30,817 nucleotides of DNA from Planctomycetaceae bacterium (GTDB lineage Bacteria > Planctomycetota > Planctomycetia > Pirellulales > Thermoguttaceae), in assembly GCA_015062085.1 (NCBI GenBank), contig SUVI01000029.1:1-30817 (forward strand), written 5' to 3'. Made by a program: the position numbers and the translations under genes. A model generated the notes under the pieces. It had not been told where the DNA came from and did no database searches. It was given only the letters and a program-made list of their open reading frames with translations. Each line of letters begins with the position of its first letter. Position 1 is the stretch's first letter. Below, piece after piece: positions 8,566-15,694 of this stretch.

Positions 8566-9615
8566 ATGGAAAAAAACTTTTCTGTGAGCCAATTGCCGGC
8601 GCCGTTACAGGATTTTTATGCCGTCATTCAAAACGACCTGACCGAAGTGGAAAGCCTGCTCAAGGATTTCCTCCAAAGTGATAGTCCGTTCATTCATCAG
8701 GTCGCAGGACACGGATTTCGCCTTGGCGGGAAACGCATGCGCCCAGCCCTCCATCTTCTCTTTGCCCGAATGACGGGAAAGATCCTTCCCATACACCACG
8801 TGATCGGTGCGGTTTTGGAAACGATCCACACGGCCTCGCTTGTGCATGATGACATTCTAGACGACGCGCAGCAGCGGCGTCACCTTCCCACCGTCAATGC
8901 CGTTTGGAACAATGAAACGAGCGTTTTGATGGGAGATTTCATGGTCGCACGGGCAATGCTGGCAGTCGCGCAGCTCAATGATCCAATGGTGAACCGGATC
9001 GTGGCAGAAACCAGCTGCCGACTCTGCGAAGGAGAAATGCGCCAGGTCGGTTCCCGCGGACGGTTCGACCTCACGGAAGAAGTGTATGAAGCGATCATCA
9101 CGGGAAAAACGGCCGCTCTGTTTGAGTGCGGCTGCCGGCTCGGCGTGCTCTGCGCATTACATCCAGATGCGGAAACCTCCCAAATAGCCTCCGCTCTTCC
9201 AGACTCGGACGACCCGCGGATCAAAAGTGCCGCACGATTTGGACGGCACCTCGGCATGGCATTCCAGATCGCGGATGACCTGCTCGACATTCTCGGCGAC
9301 GAAGCGCAGATGGGGAAAACTCTCGGTTCCGACCTGGCAAAGCAGAAACTCACCCTTCCGATGATCCGTCTTTTCCGCGCAATGGCCCCCGCAGACCGTG
9401 CGGCTCTGGAAGACGAGATACGAAATCGGCTCGAGACGGCAACGTACGCGAAGATCCGCACCCTGCTCGGCGAGTTCGGCATCTACGATTCCGTGCGCGC
9501 GTCCGCGATCGAACACATCCGCACAGCGGTCGAGTATCTGGACGTTTTCCCGAACTCGGATGCGAAACGTGCCGTCAAGGGCTTCGCCGACTACGCGATC
9601 CAGCGGCAGCAGTAG
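8566..9615 (+). CDS. Long-chain polyprenyl diphosphate synthase
   Basis: Trans-isoprenyl diphosphate synthase, 349 aa, condensing isopentenyl diphosphate onto allylic diphosphates in the cytosol. The start at 8566 follows AGGGGGA with good spacing. Family motifs: GGKRMRP near the N-terminus, the first Asp-rich motif DDILD at residues 95-99 and the second DDLLD at 237-241, with FQIADD before it. The residues 4 and 5 before the first Asp-rich motif are small (Ser, Ala) instead of aromatic, which in this family goes with long products (about C35-C50), as needed for a quinone side chain. A short insert (DAETSQIASALPDSDD) precedes the second motif region. It could be a heptaprenyl/octaprenyl synthase (HepT/IspB-like); exact chain length is not readable. 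Confidence 0.92.
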   Translation: MEKNFSVSQLPAPLQDFYAVIQNDLTEVESLLKDFLQSDSPFIHQVAGHGFRLGGKRMRPALHLLFARMTGKILPIHHVIGAVLETIHTASLVHDDILDDAQQRRHLPTVNAVWNNETSVLMGDFMVARAMLAVAQLNDPMVNRIVAETSCRLCEGEMRQVGSRGRFDLTEEVYEAIITGKTAALFECGCRLGVLCALHPDAETSQIASALPDSDDPRIKSAARFGRHLGMAFQIADDLLDILGDEAQMGKTLGSDLAKQKLTLPMIRLFRAMAPADRAALEDEIRNRLETATYAKIRTLLGEFGIYDSVRASAIEHIRTAVEYLDVFPNSDAKRAVKGFADYAIQRQQ

Positions 9616-9648
9616 TTCCAATGTGTATCGAAAAGCCTGAAAAAAATG

Positions 9649-9689
9649 AAAGAGAGAGAATTTGAATGTACGTTTCTCTCTCTTTTTTT
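9649..9689 (+). terminator. Intrinsic terminator of the polyprenyl synthase gene
   Basis: A 12-bp perfect stem (aaagagagagaa, 9649-9660, against 9674-9685) with a 13-nt loop, running into a T-run that ends at 9689. It begins 34 nt after the stop codon. Confidence 0.8.
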
Positions 9690-9929
9690 ATGGATCCTGC
9701 GTTTTTTTGCAGACTTGCGGTCCACCGCGGAAGCAGTGCGGAAAAATACGAAAACACACAGGAAAAAACACAAAAAGAAAGAAGTAAATTTCACGAAAAT
9801 TTTTCAGTATTTTAAATTATCGCGAGCTCTTTTCGTTTTTCTTGTTGGATCTACTTCTTTTTCAGCTCTGTGATCCGTGGAAATGGGGTCACGAAAATAC
9901 CATCCTACTGAGGCTTGCGGTACCCCCGG

Positions 9930-9958
9930 TTGAAATTTTTTGGGGGATCTGATACAAT
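9930..9958 (+). promoter_or_regulatory. Sigma-70-type promoter of the GH5 gene
   Basis: -35 TTGAAA (9930-9935), a 17-nt spacer, and -10 TACAAT (9953-9958) preceded by TGA (extended -10). The spacer region holds a ccccc...ggggg inverted repeat (9923-9927 against 9942-9946) that straddles the -35 and could be an operator. Confidence 0.75.
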
Positions 9959-9974
9959 GGAAGGATCGTGAGTG

Positions 9975-10004
9975 AACGTTTCCGTTTTAAACGTTTCCAT
10001 TTTA
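9975..10004 (+). promoter_or_regulatory. 15-bp tandem repeat in the GH5 leader
   Basis: Two copies of aacgtttccRtttta (R = g or a) directly follow the predicted transcription start. The repeat junction creates ttaaacgttt, a partly palindromic core like those bound by LacI-family regulators of sugar genes. A regulatory role is an inference. Confidence 0.4.
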
Positions 10005-10037
10005 AATGAAATAAAAGGAAAGGAAAAAGGAAAGACC

Positions 10038-11618
10038 ATGCCGGCCGACCGACGCGATTTTCTCAAAAAGACGGCTCTCCTGACCCTTGGGGCCGCATTA
10101 CCGAATGTATTGGACTCCGCTTCTGCGAAATATGCGGGAACGAAACCGCTTCCGGACGTTTCGTGGCGGAAACTTCCCCGGTGGCGCGGATTCAATCTTC
10201 TGGAAAAGTTCAATGGAAGAAACACGCGCTTTCTCGAGGACGATTTCCGCATGATCAGCGATCTGGGATTCAATTTCGTCCGTCTTCCGATGGATTACCG
10301 AATGTGGATCACGGACGGTGATTGGCGGAAATTTGATGAAAAAACGCTCCGAGAGATCGACGAGGCGATCGCGTGGGGCGAAAAGTACGGGATCCACACG
10401 ATGGTGAACTTTCACCGTGCACCGGGCTACACCGTGGCGAAGCCGCAGGAAGAGAAACTGGTGTGGGAGAGTGAGGAGGCACTGGACGTCTGCGCGCTCC
10501 ACTGGCGGACGTTCGCGAAACGGTATGCCGGGATCCCCGAGAAAAATCTGAGCTTCAATCTCTTCAACGAGCCGTCGAATGTGGAGCTCGCCCCTTTCAT
10601 GAAAGTTCACCGAACGCTCTGCGATGCGATCCGAGCCGAAGATCCAAAACGGCTCATCATCTGCGACGGAATGTCGTGGGGAACGAAACCAACGATGGAA
10701 CTTGCGGAACTCCAAGTCGCACAGGCAACACGCGGCTACATGCCGATGGAGATCTCGCACTATCGCGCTTCGTGGGTGGGTGAGTATCTCCGCGACATGA
10801 AAGACCCGCCGCAATGGCCAAGCGTTCTGGCGACGGGCGGAACGATCTTTTATCCGGGAAAAGCCGGGATCCGCGAAGAGCAGAAATCGCCGACTATTTT
10901 CCGGCTGGCTCCTCAATGCGGTACAGGCCTGTTCCGGATCAGGATCCGCCAAGTCTCTTCTTTCGCCCGGTTTGTCGCGGAAGCGGTAAACGCCGACGGA
11001 AAAGTGACGAGCACGCTTTTCGACCGTGAATACCGTCCCGGTCCCGGAACCGGCGATTGGACCGAGGTCATTCACAAACCAGAGTGGAACTGCTTCCAGA
11101 ACATCTACCATAAAGACGAGACTTTCAGCGTTCCCGCCGGCACTGCGGCAGTTCAGCTTCGTGTGACCTCCGGCGACTGGCTCTCGATCGAAGAAGCGGG
11201 TTTCCGCTGCGATGCCGTTCCGCAGGAGACCGTACAGAAGATCTCAAGCGATTGGAACTCCCCGGCGATGGAGATGGCATTCTGTATCCAGAATGGACGC
11301 GGTTTCTGGGATGGACTGGAAAAACGCGATGCGAAATGGCATTGGAAGAACTATGTAGAACCGTGGAAACAGTGGGAGCGTTTCGGCGGAGTTATGGTCG
11401 GAGAATTCGGCGCGTACAATCAGACACCGCACGAAACCGTCCTCGCGTGGCTGCGCGACCTAATGTCCAACTGGAAAAAAGCAGGCTGGGGCTGGGCAAT
11501 GTGGAATTTCCGCGGTTCGCTCGGCGTGATGGAAAGCGGACGCTCCGACGTGCAGTACGTGAACTGGCACGGACTGAAAATGGACCGGAAAATGATGGAT
11601 CTCCTTCAGGAATTTTAA
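10038..11618 (+). CDS. Tat-exported GH5-type glycoside hydrolase with inserted domain
   Basis: Predicted secreted endoglycosidase (cellulase/mannanase-like, GH5 in clan GH-A), 526 aa. The start at 10038 follows AGGAAAAAGGAAAG and gives a textbook twin-arginine signal (RRDFLKK at 5-11, hydrophobic stretch, cleavage near SASA at about 30). The TIM barrel begins at WRGFNLLEKF. The acid/base Glu is E178 in FNLFNEPS; EISHYRASW follows; the nucleophile is most likely E456 in MVGEFGAYN. Between them, residues about 262-393 form a beta-rich insert (with TGDWTEV and PAGTAAVQLRV) resembling a carbohydrate-binding beta-sandwich, which stretches the Glu-Glu distance to 278 residues. Substrate is not assignable. 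Monocistronic: own promoter and terminator. Confidence 0.88.
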   Translation: MPADRRDFLKKTALLTLGAALPNVLDSASAKYAGTKPLPDVSWRKLPRWRGFNLLEKFNGRNTRFLEDDFRMISDLGFNFVRLPMDYRMWITDGDWRKFDEKTLREIDEAIAWGEKYGIHTMVNFHRAPGYTVAKPQEEKLVWESEEALDVCALHWRTFAKRYAGIPEKNLSFNLFNEPSNVELAPFMKVHRTLCDAIRAEDPKRLIICDGMSWGTKPTMELAELQVAQATRGYMPMEISHYRASWVGEYLRDMKDPPQWPSVLATGGTIFYPGKAGIREEQKSPTIFRLAPQCGTGLFRIRIRQVSSFARFVAEAVNADGKVTSTLFDREYRPGPGTGDWTEVIHKPEWNCFQNIYHKDETFSVPAGTAAVQLRVTSGDWLSIEEAGFRCDAVPQETVQKISSDWNSPAMEMAFCIQNGRGFWDGLEKRDAKWHWKNYVEPWKQWERFGGVMVGEFGAYNQTPHETVLAWLRDLMSNWKKAGWGWAMWNFRGSLGVMESGRSDVQYVNWHGLKMDRKMMDLLQEF

Positions 11619-11681
11619 ACTATCTCGCCAAAACAGCGTACACACAAACGCACAGGATCGGAGAACAGGAACGAAGAACAC

Positions 11682-11722
11682 AAAAAGGGAAACGGCACAA
11701 GAAATGCGGCTTCCCTTTTTTT
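11682..11722 (+). terminator. Intrinsic terminator of the GH5 gene
   Basis: Stem aaaaagggaa (11682-11691) pairs with ttcccttttt (11711-11720), with a 19-nt loop and a T-run at the end. Confidence 0.75.
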
Positions 11723-11797
11723 GATCACTCACAAGACACACCGCCGTCACAAAACAGACCGACAGTGTGTTTTCAAACTGCTAAGTCCCTCTCAAAC

Positions 11798-12076
11798 TCA
11801 GGTTCCGGGGATCGGTTCAACGACCGGGATGGAAGAGCCAGCCGGAACGGTAGCGACCGGCGTTCCCATCGAGCAGCTGGAGCAGCCCGGAGTTACCGTC
11901 GCACACGGCGGGCAGCATTCGTCGACGACCGGAACGTCATCCACGTTGCACGGCGTGTAGCAGACCGTCTGATCTTTTTTGAATGGGGTCCATCGGCAGG
12001 CCGTGTCCCGATTTTTGCAGCCGGAGAGCACGAGCACCATCGAAAGAACGAGCATGATCGCTGCGAATTTTTTCAT
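11798..12076 (-). CDS. Small Cys-rich lipoprotein
   Basis: A 92-aa predicted lipoprotein. Start 12076 is chosen because AGGAG lies 7 nt upstream; the neighbouring ATG at 12079 is only 4 nt away. MKKFAAIM is followed by a hydrophobic stretch and the lipobox LSGC, whose Cys would be lipidated. The mature part of about 73 residues holds nine cysteines, including AC, VCYTPC, ECCPPC and CSSC, and ends in a Pro/Val/Thr-rich stretch. A CRWTPFKK segment recalls the CxPFxGFF motifs of the divergently encoded Cys-rich protein. I do not recognise a named family. Expected at the periplasmic face of a membrane; disulfide cross-linking is plausible. Transcribed from its own promoter. Confidence 0.8.
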   Translation of the reverse strand: MKKFAAIMLVLSMVLVLSGCKNRDTACRWTPFKKDQTVCYTPCNVDDVPVVDECCPPCATVTPGCSSCSMGTPVATVPAGSSIPVVEPIPGT

Positions 12077-12476
12077 CATGAAACTCCTGATTGAATAAAA
12101 TATTTTGATTTGGAAACCTCTCACCGATTTCTTATTTATATTTTACCCCAAATCTCCGAGTTTGGCAAGTATTTTTGCCTGTTTTCTCCAAATTTTCTTC
12201 ATAATCGGCATTTTTCTGTGATGTTCGGTGCAATTTCGTAAAGATTTCGTACTTGGCAAAATGTACGCTTCGGCGTCAAATTTTACCCATTTTCGTCAAT
12301 CGGAATTCGGATTTTAATTTTTTTTCATTTTTTTCTCAAAATTCCGTTTATACCAAAGATTCCACCTATACCGGACGATAGGCTTAACGAGCAAAGGACT
12401 CATTCTTTGCATTTTTTGAAACATCATGGACCAGGGATTCGGTTCAATTTCATTTTACCTTTGGAGGTTTTTTATT
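12077..12476. other. Divergent intergenic region between two Cys-rich protein genes
   Basis: A 400-bp AT-rich region. It contains the leftward promoter at 12140-12168. For the rightward gene only a ribosome-binding site is clear (TTTGGAGG, about 9 nt before ATG 12477). TATACC occurs twice (near 12350 and 12366) without a convincing -35. Confidence 0.5.
12140..12168 (-). promoter_or_regulatory. Sigma-70-type promoter of the Cys-rich lipoprotein
   Basis: On the minus strand: -35 TTGCCA (12168-12163), a 17-nt spacer, and -10 TAAAAT (12145-12140). Each hexamer matches 5 of 6 consensus positions. The leader is about 57 nt. Confidence 0.7.
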
Positions 12477-12983
12477 ATGAAACGTTTTGTTTTGGCTGCA
12501 CTGTTTTCTCTCTGCCTTTGCGGCATTTCCATGGCTCAGGATTGTGCTCCGGCCTGTGCTCCGGCCTGTGCTCCGGCTCCGGCTTGCGACGCGGTCTGCG
12601 CTCCGGCCTGCGATCCGTGTGCGAAAACGATCTGCACGCCGTTCAATGGCTTCTTCATTGAACTGTTCTCCAAACCGTGCTGCGCTCCGTGCGGCCCCGT
12701 TTGTGAACCGTGCGCTCCGGCTCCGGTCTGCGCTCCGGCCTGTGCTCCGGCTCCCGCTTGTGGTCCGGTCTGCGAACCCGCCTGCTCGGACGTCGTCGTC
12801 GGCTGCGAACCGTGCGCCATTCCGTGCGCTCCGTTCAAAGGTTTCTTCCGCAACGCCCTCGCTCCTCTTGCTCCGTGCGGCCCGATCTGCGCACCGGCCT
12901 GCGGTCCCTGTGCCCCGGCTTGTGAACCGGCTTGTGAACCGGCTTGCGCTCCGGTTCCGGCTTGCGGTCCGGTCTGTAACTGA
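12477..12983 (+). CDS. Secreted Cys/Pro/Ala-rich repeat protein
   Basis: A 168-aa protein with a clear signal peptide (MKRFVLAALFSLCLCG, cleavage near SMAQ) and a strong TTTGGAGG ribosome-binding site before ATG 12477. The mature part has 30 cysteines in about 147 residues, spaced mostly C-x2-C or C-x3-C in the words CAPAC, CGPVC, CEPAC and CAPAPAC. Two copies of a PFxGFF element (CTPFNGFF and CAPFKGFF) interrupt the Cys-rich parts and divide it into three blocks. No known fold is recognised. The composition (Cys, Pro, Ala, Glu) recalls reports of proteinaceous, disulfide-rich planctomycete cell walls, so a structural envelope role is inferred. Too small and too regular to be an enzyme. Confidence 0.85.
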   Translation: MKRFVLAALFSLCLCGISMAQDCAPACAPACAPAPACDAVCAPACDPCAKTICTPFNGFFIELFSKPCCAPCGPVCEPCAPAPVCAPACAPAPACGPVCEPACSDVVVGCEPCAIPCAPFKGFFRNALAPLAPCGPICAPACGPCAPACEPACEPACAPVPACGPVCN

Positions 12984-12995
12984 ATTCCAATTCAG
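12980..12995. repeat. Inverted repeat overlapping the stop codon of the Cys-rich gene
   Basis: ctgaatt-cc-aattcag, a perfect 7-bp palindrome with a 2-nt centre, includes the TGA stop (12981-12983). Confidence 0.7.
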
Positions 12996-13038
12996 TAAAG
13001 TCCTGAACTAAAAAATTCAGTAAAGTCCTGAACTAAAA
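12989..13038. repeat. Exact 25-bp tandem duplication after the Cys-rich gene
   Basis: Two identical 25-nt units at 12989-13013 and 13014-13038. Each contains ttcag...ctgaa as a small inverted repeat. It begins 6 nt after the stop codon and precedes the terminator. Confidence 0.9.
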
Positions 13039-13044
13039 ACAAAT

Positions 13045-13080
13045 AAAACGGCCGAAGGAAACACTTTCGGTCGTTTTTTT
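13045..13080 (+). terminator. Intrinsic terminator of the Cys-rich gene
   Basis: Stem aaaacggccgaa pairs with ttcggtcgtttt (one G-U pair), followed by T7. The minus-strand side ends in TTTTATTT, so it may also stop leftward transcripts from the NSS operon. Confidence 0.75.
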
Positions 13081-13119
13081 GTAGAAGGTCCAGCAGAGCT
13101 GCCGAAGTATGGAGGCGGA

Positions 13120-13147
13120 TCCGAAAAGCAGCAGCCTGCTCTTCGGA
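13120..13147. other. Strong stem-loop after the small transporter subunit gene
   Basis: A 12-nt inverted repeat with one mismatch (13120-13131 against 13136-13147) and a 4-nt loop (cagc). It lies 10 nt downstream of the minus-strand stop at 13158. It has no U-run and may protect the 3' end of the NSS operon transcript. Confidence 0.5.
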
Positions 13148-13157
13148 CGCACATCAT

Positions 13158-13274
13158 TCACCCTTCCTCATCACTTTCATCCTTCATCGTGACCACTTTA
13201 AAGCAGCACCACGAAAACAGTCCCGCCACGGTCCCCACTGCCAACAGCATACAGATCCAGCCGCCGATCGTCAT
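13158..13274 (-). CDS. MetS-like small subunit of an NSS transporter
   Basis: A 38-aa one-helix protein: MTIGGWICMLLAVG, a hydrophobic continuation to FSWCC, then a charged tail ending KDESDEEG. AAGGAG lies 7 nt before its ATG. It starts 29 nt after the stop of the NSS symporter on the same strand, so the two are almost certainly co-transcribed. Several bacterial NSS transporters have exactly such a partner (MetS of the MetPS methionine/alanine importer): a single-helix protein of about 30-60 residues beginning MT, with a Gly/Trp-containing helix and charged C-terminus. Residue-level similarity is too short to prove homology. The assignment rests on size, topology, ribosome-binding site and position. 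Confidence 0.7.
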   Translation of the reverse strand: MTIGGWICMLLAVGTVAGLFSWCCFKVVTMKDESDEEG

Positions 13275-13303
13275 TTCTTTTCTCCTTACTTAAATTTGGT
13301 TCT

Positions 13304-15064
13304 TTACTGTGGTCTGCATTCCATTTCCGAAACATTTCCGGGAACGTGTCCATTCTCACCGGGACCCGCATCCTTCTCGTCAAGTTTTTTCTCATCCAGG
13401 AAGAGCGTGAGGGATCTTCCTTCGCGCTTCCATCGTCTCAGTGCCAGGTGCGTGACGAAAACGTAGAAGAGTGCGGAAAAAAGGAGGAAGCCCACGACGA
13501 GCTGTGCGACAGGATTCTTCAGGATCTCTCCGAAATACGTTCCGGATTCTTTCCAGACCCAGAAAATGAAAATGAGGATCAGGTACGGCGTGGAAATGTA
13601 CTTCAGGACCCACCCGATGCAGGCCGGAGGCTGGATCTTTGCCCCTACGGAGAGTTCGTCCTGCATGTTTTTCGTTCCCCAGATCCACGCGATGAGGAAC
13701 GTCTGGAACGTCGCGAGGACGAAAAGCCCGAAGTTTCCGACCCAGAAATCGAACGTCCCCAGAGCGTACATTCCGGTCGAGAAATGGCAGAGGATGACGG
13801 CTCCGATCGTCGAAAAGACGCCCGTGAGACAGACACTGCGTTTCCGTCCGAAGTGCAGTCCTTCCTCCAGCAGCGCCACGGAGGGCTGGACCATGGACAG
13901 TGAACTGGTCACGGCCGCCAAAAAGAGGAGGAAGAAGAAAAGGAAACCGAAAAACTGCCCGAACGGCATCTGTTCGAAAACGTTCGGAAGGACGTTGAAT
14001 CCGAGCGAAAACATTCCGAGATTTCCTTCGACGCCGGAAGTTCCCAGGAACATGATGGCGGGCGGGAGGATGATCATGCCGGCAAGAACGACTTCGCAGA
14101 ATTCATTACTGACTGTAGCGGTGAGGCTCGAAAGCGCGATGTCGGCCTTGGGACGCACATAACTGGCGTACGTCACGATCAGACCGAATCCGACGGAAAC
14201 GGAAAAGAAGATCTGAGAGGTCGCGGCAAGCCAGACGTCCGGGTCCGCGAGGGAGTCCCAGAGCGTTTTACCGGGCTGACTGGGATTCCACATGAATCCA
14301 AGACCATCCAGAAAACTGTGTCCCGGGATGCCGGCTGGATTTTCCGGGGTGACGGTCGGATCCGGCAGCGTCAGGACGCGTACCAGAATGAGGAGCGAGC
14401 AGACCAGAAGCATCGGCATCGCGACTTTGCAGAACGCTTCGATCCCCTTGGTGATCCCGCGGTAGATCAAATAGTAGTTAAAAAAAAGGCAAAAGATCGT
14501 GCAGCCCAGAAGCGGTGTGAATTTCCATCCAAGGTCTACGGTTCGATAAAGGGTACCGTTTCCGTTCGCACCGGCAAATTCATTGAAAAACCGCGAGTAG
14601 GATTCTGCAGAACCGAGCCGAAATCCTGCTCCGTTTGTTCCCACAAGAAACGAAGGAAGGTGAATACCGAGGTCTGCAAAAACGCCCGTTAGATACTGGA
14701 TCGCGAAGGCAAGACACCATGCTTCCACGAACAGATAGTACATGCTGACGCTTACGGGAAGGAAGGCTCCGAGCGCGCCGATATACGCCCAGCGTTTTTT
14801 GCCGTAGCTGGCCAAACCGAAAATACCGGGCACGGAATTGAATCCGCGGCGTCCGCCTGCCCGGCCGAGCGACCATTCCGACCAGGCGAGCGGGATGGCG
14901 ATGATCAGGAAGGAAATGAAGTAGGGGATCATGAAGGCACCGCCTCCGTGAGACGCCGCCTGTCCGGGAAAACGAAGGAAGTTTCCCAAGCCAATCGCAC
15001 TGCCGGCCACAGCAAGGATCACGCCAAGCTGGGAACCCCAATTTTCTTTTTTTCGTTTCGTCAT
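13304..15064 (-). CDS. Neurotransmitter:sodium symporter (NSS/SNF) family transporter
   Basis: A 586-aa inner-membrane Na+-coupled amino-acid symporter of the LeuT-fold NSS family. The N-terminus carries the family hallmark in TM1 (GSAIGLGNFLRFPG, then GGGAFMIPYF in TM2). About 12 membrane helices follow, with an extended loop between TM3 and TM4 (about 160-210). TM6 is marked by FFSVSVGFGLIVTYASY; Ser-Ser-Leu in TM8 (AAVTSSLSM) fits the second Na+ site. A charged cytoplasmic tail (about 540-586) ends it. Bacterial members import amino acids such as Leu, Met, Ala, Trp or Tyr; specificity is not readable. It is followed by a MetS-like small subunit. An extended -10 promoter lies about 60 nt upstream. 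Confidence 0.92.
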   Translation of the reverse strand: MTKRKKENWGSQLGVILAVAGSAIGLGNFLRFPGQAASHGGGAFMIPYFISFLIIAIPLAWSEWSLGRAGGRRGFNSVPGIFGLASYGKKRWAYIGALGAFLPVSVSMYYLFVEAWCLAFAIQYLTGVFADLGIHLPSFLVGTNGAGFRLGSAESYSRFFNEFAGANGNGTLYRTVDLGWKFTPLLGCTIFCLFFNYYLIYRGITKGIEAFCKVAMPMLLVCSLLILVRVLTLPDPTVTPENPAGIPGHSFLDGLGFMWNPSQPGKTLWDSLADPDVWLAATSQIFFSVSVGFGLIVTYASYVRPKADIALSSLTATVSNEFCEVVLAGMIILPPAIMFLGTSGVEGNLGMFSLGFNVLPNVFEQMPFGQFFGFLFFFLLFLAAVTSSLSMVQPSVALLEEGLHFGRKRSVCLTGVFSTIGAVILCHFSTGMYALGTFDFWVGNFGLFVLATFQTFLIAWIWGTKNMQDELSVGAKIQPPACIGWVLKYISTPYLILIFIFWVWKESGTYFGEILKNPVAQLVVGFLLFSALFYVFVTHLALRRWKREGRSLTLFLDEKKLDEKDAGPGENGHVPGNVSEMECRPQ

Positions 15065-15121
15065 GTGCTTCTTTACGCAGTTTATTTTGATTGCCTGAAA
15101 TATTTTATTTAAATTGACTCT

Positions 15122-15130
15122 ATTTTAGCA
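15122..15130 (-). promoter_or_regulatory. Extended -10 promoter of the NSS operon
   Basis: On the minus strand TGCTAAAAT (15130-15122) is an extended -10. No good -35 is present. A homopolymer tract (C8T7 on this strand, 15157-15143) lies just upstream in the -20 to -40 region. Confidence 0.55.
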
Positions 15131-15231
15131 AAAATAATCATCAAAAAAAGGGGGGGGCTTCCAAATATCCTGACATTTTGCGCTTCTTTCATGTTTCCAA
15201 AAATAGAATGTCAGAGATTTTCGTCAAAATT

Positions 15232-15259
15232 AAAAAACGCAGACCACCAACGGCCTGCG
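15232..15259 (-). terminator. Intrinsic terminator of clpS
   Basis: On the minus strand: stem CGCAGGCC (15259-15252) and GGTCTGCG (15245-15238), loop GTTGGT, then T6 and AATTTT. It lies 60 nt after the clpS stop. Confidence 0.8.
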
Positions 15260-15319
15260 CTGCGAAACTTGCAAACATTCACGAAACACCCCGTCCGGGG
15301 TTCCGCATTTTCCGTTCTC

Positions 15320-15694
15320 TCAACTTTCTCCGTTTTCTTCCACCTCTTCCAAAGTCGCATACATCGACGAGACGCTGCCGGGGATCAGCGGGTCGGGACC
15401 AAAATTCCGGATCTGCTCCCGTTTCAGCTCCGCAAGCTCAAGCGGAAGAAGTGCAACTTGCGTTTTCCCGCACGTATGCACTCCGCATGCGATGATCATG
15501 CCGCGCGCTTTATCGTAACCGAAAACTCGATGCATCATGTTCACGACATACTGGAAAGAATGGTCGTCATCGTTCCACAAAATGATACGAAAACGGGGAA
15601 GGCGTTTTTTTCGCTCCTTCGTCTTTTCCTGATTTTTTTCTTTCGTCTTGACCTGCTGCACTTCCTCTGTAAGCGTAATGGTTTCGCTTTCCAT
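15320..15694 (-). CDS. clpS: ClpS-type Clp protease adaptor
   Basis: A 124-aa ClpS-family adaptor that delivers N-degron substrates to the ClpA/ClpC-ClpP protease in the cytosol. AAGGAGT precedes the ATG by 7 nt. A charged, flexible N-terminal extension (about 1-33, rich in Lys and Glu) matches the tail that ClpS inserts into the ATPase. The fold then follows the family: RIILWNDDDHSFQYVV (N41-D42-D43, part of the pocket binding the N-terminal residue), VFGYDKARG, and CGVHTCGKTQVALLPLELAELK, where H73 corresponds to the conserved pocket His. The last segment (SSMYATLEE) corresponds to the C-terminal strand. No clpA/clpC/clpP gene is adjacent. The pocket sequence differs from the E. coli form (HSFQYVV for TPMEFVI), so the N-degron preference may differ. 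Confidence 0.85.
   Translation of the reverse strand: MESETITLTEEVQQVKTKEKNQEKTKERKKRLPRFRIILWNDDDHSFQYVVNMMHRVFGYDKARGMIIACGVHTCGKTQVALLPLELAELKREQIRNFGPDPLIPGSVSSMYATLEEVEENGES

Larger units (their letters stand above)
9690..10037. other. Intergenic leader region of the GH5 gene
   Basis: From 9690 to about 9925 the sequence is AT-rich with no supported gene. A strong promoter follows at 9930-9958, then a roughly 70-nt leader with a 15-bp tandem repeat and a purine-rich ribosome-binding tract before the ATG at 10038. Confidence 0.6.

Noticed and set aside
12487..13011. Alternative + frame over the Cys-rich gene
   Set aside because: It gives an Arg/Leu repeat protein with no ribosome-binding site. 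The frame at 12477 has a strong site and a signal peptide.
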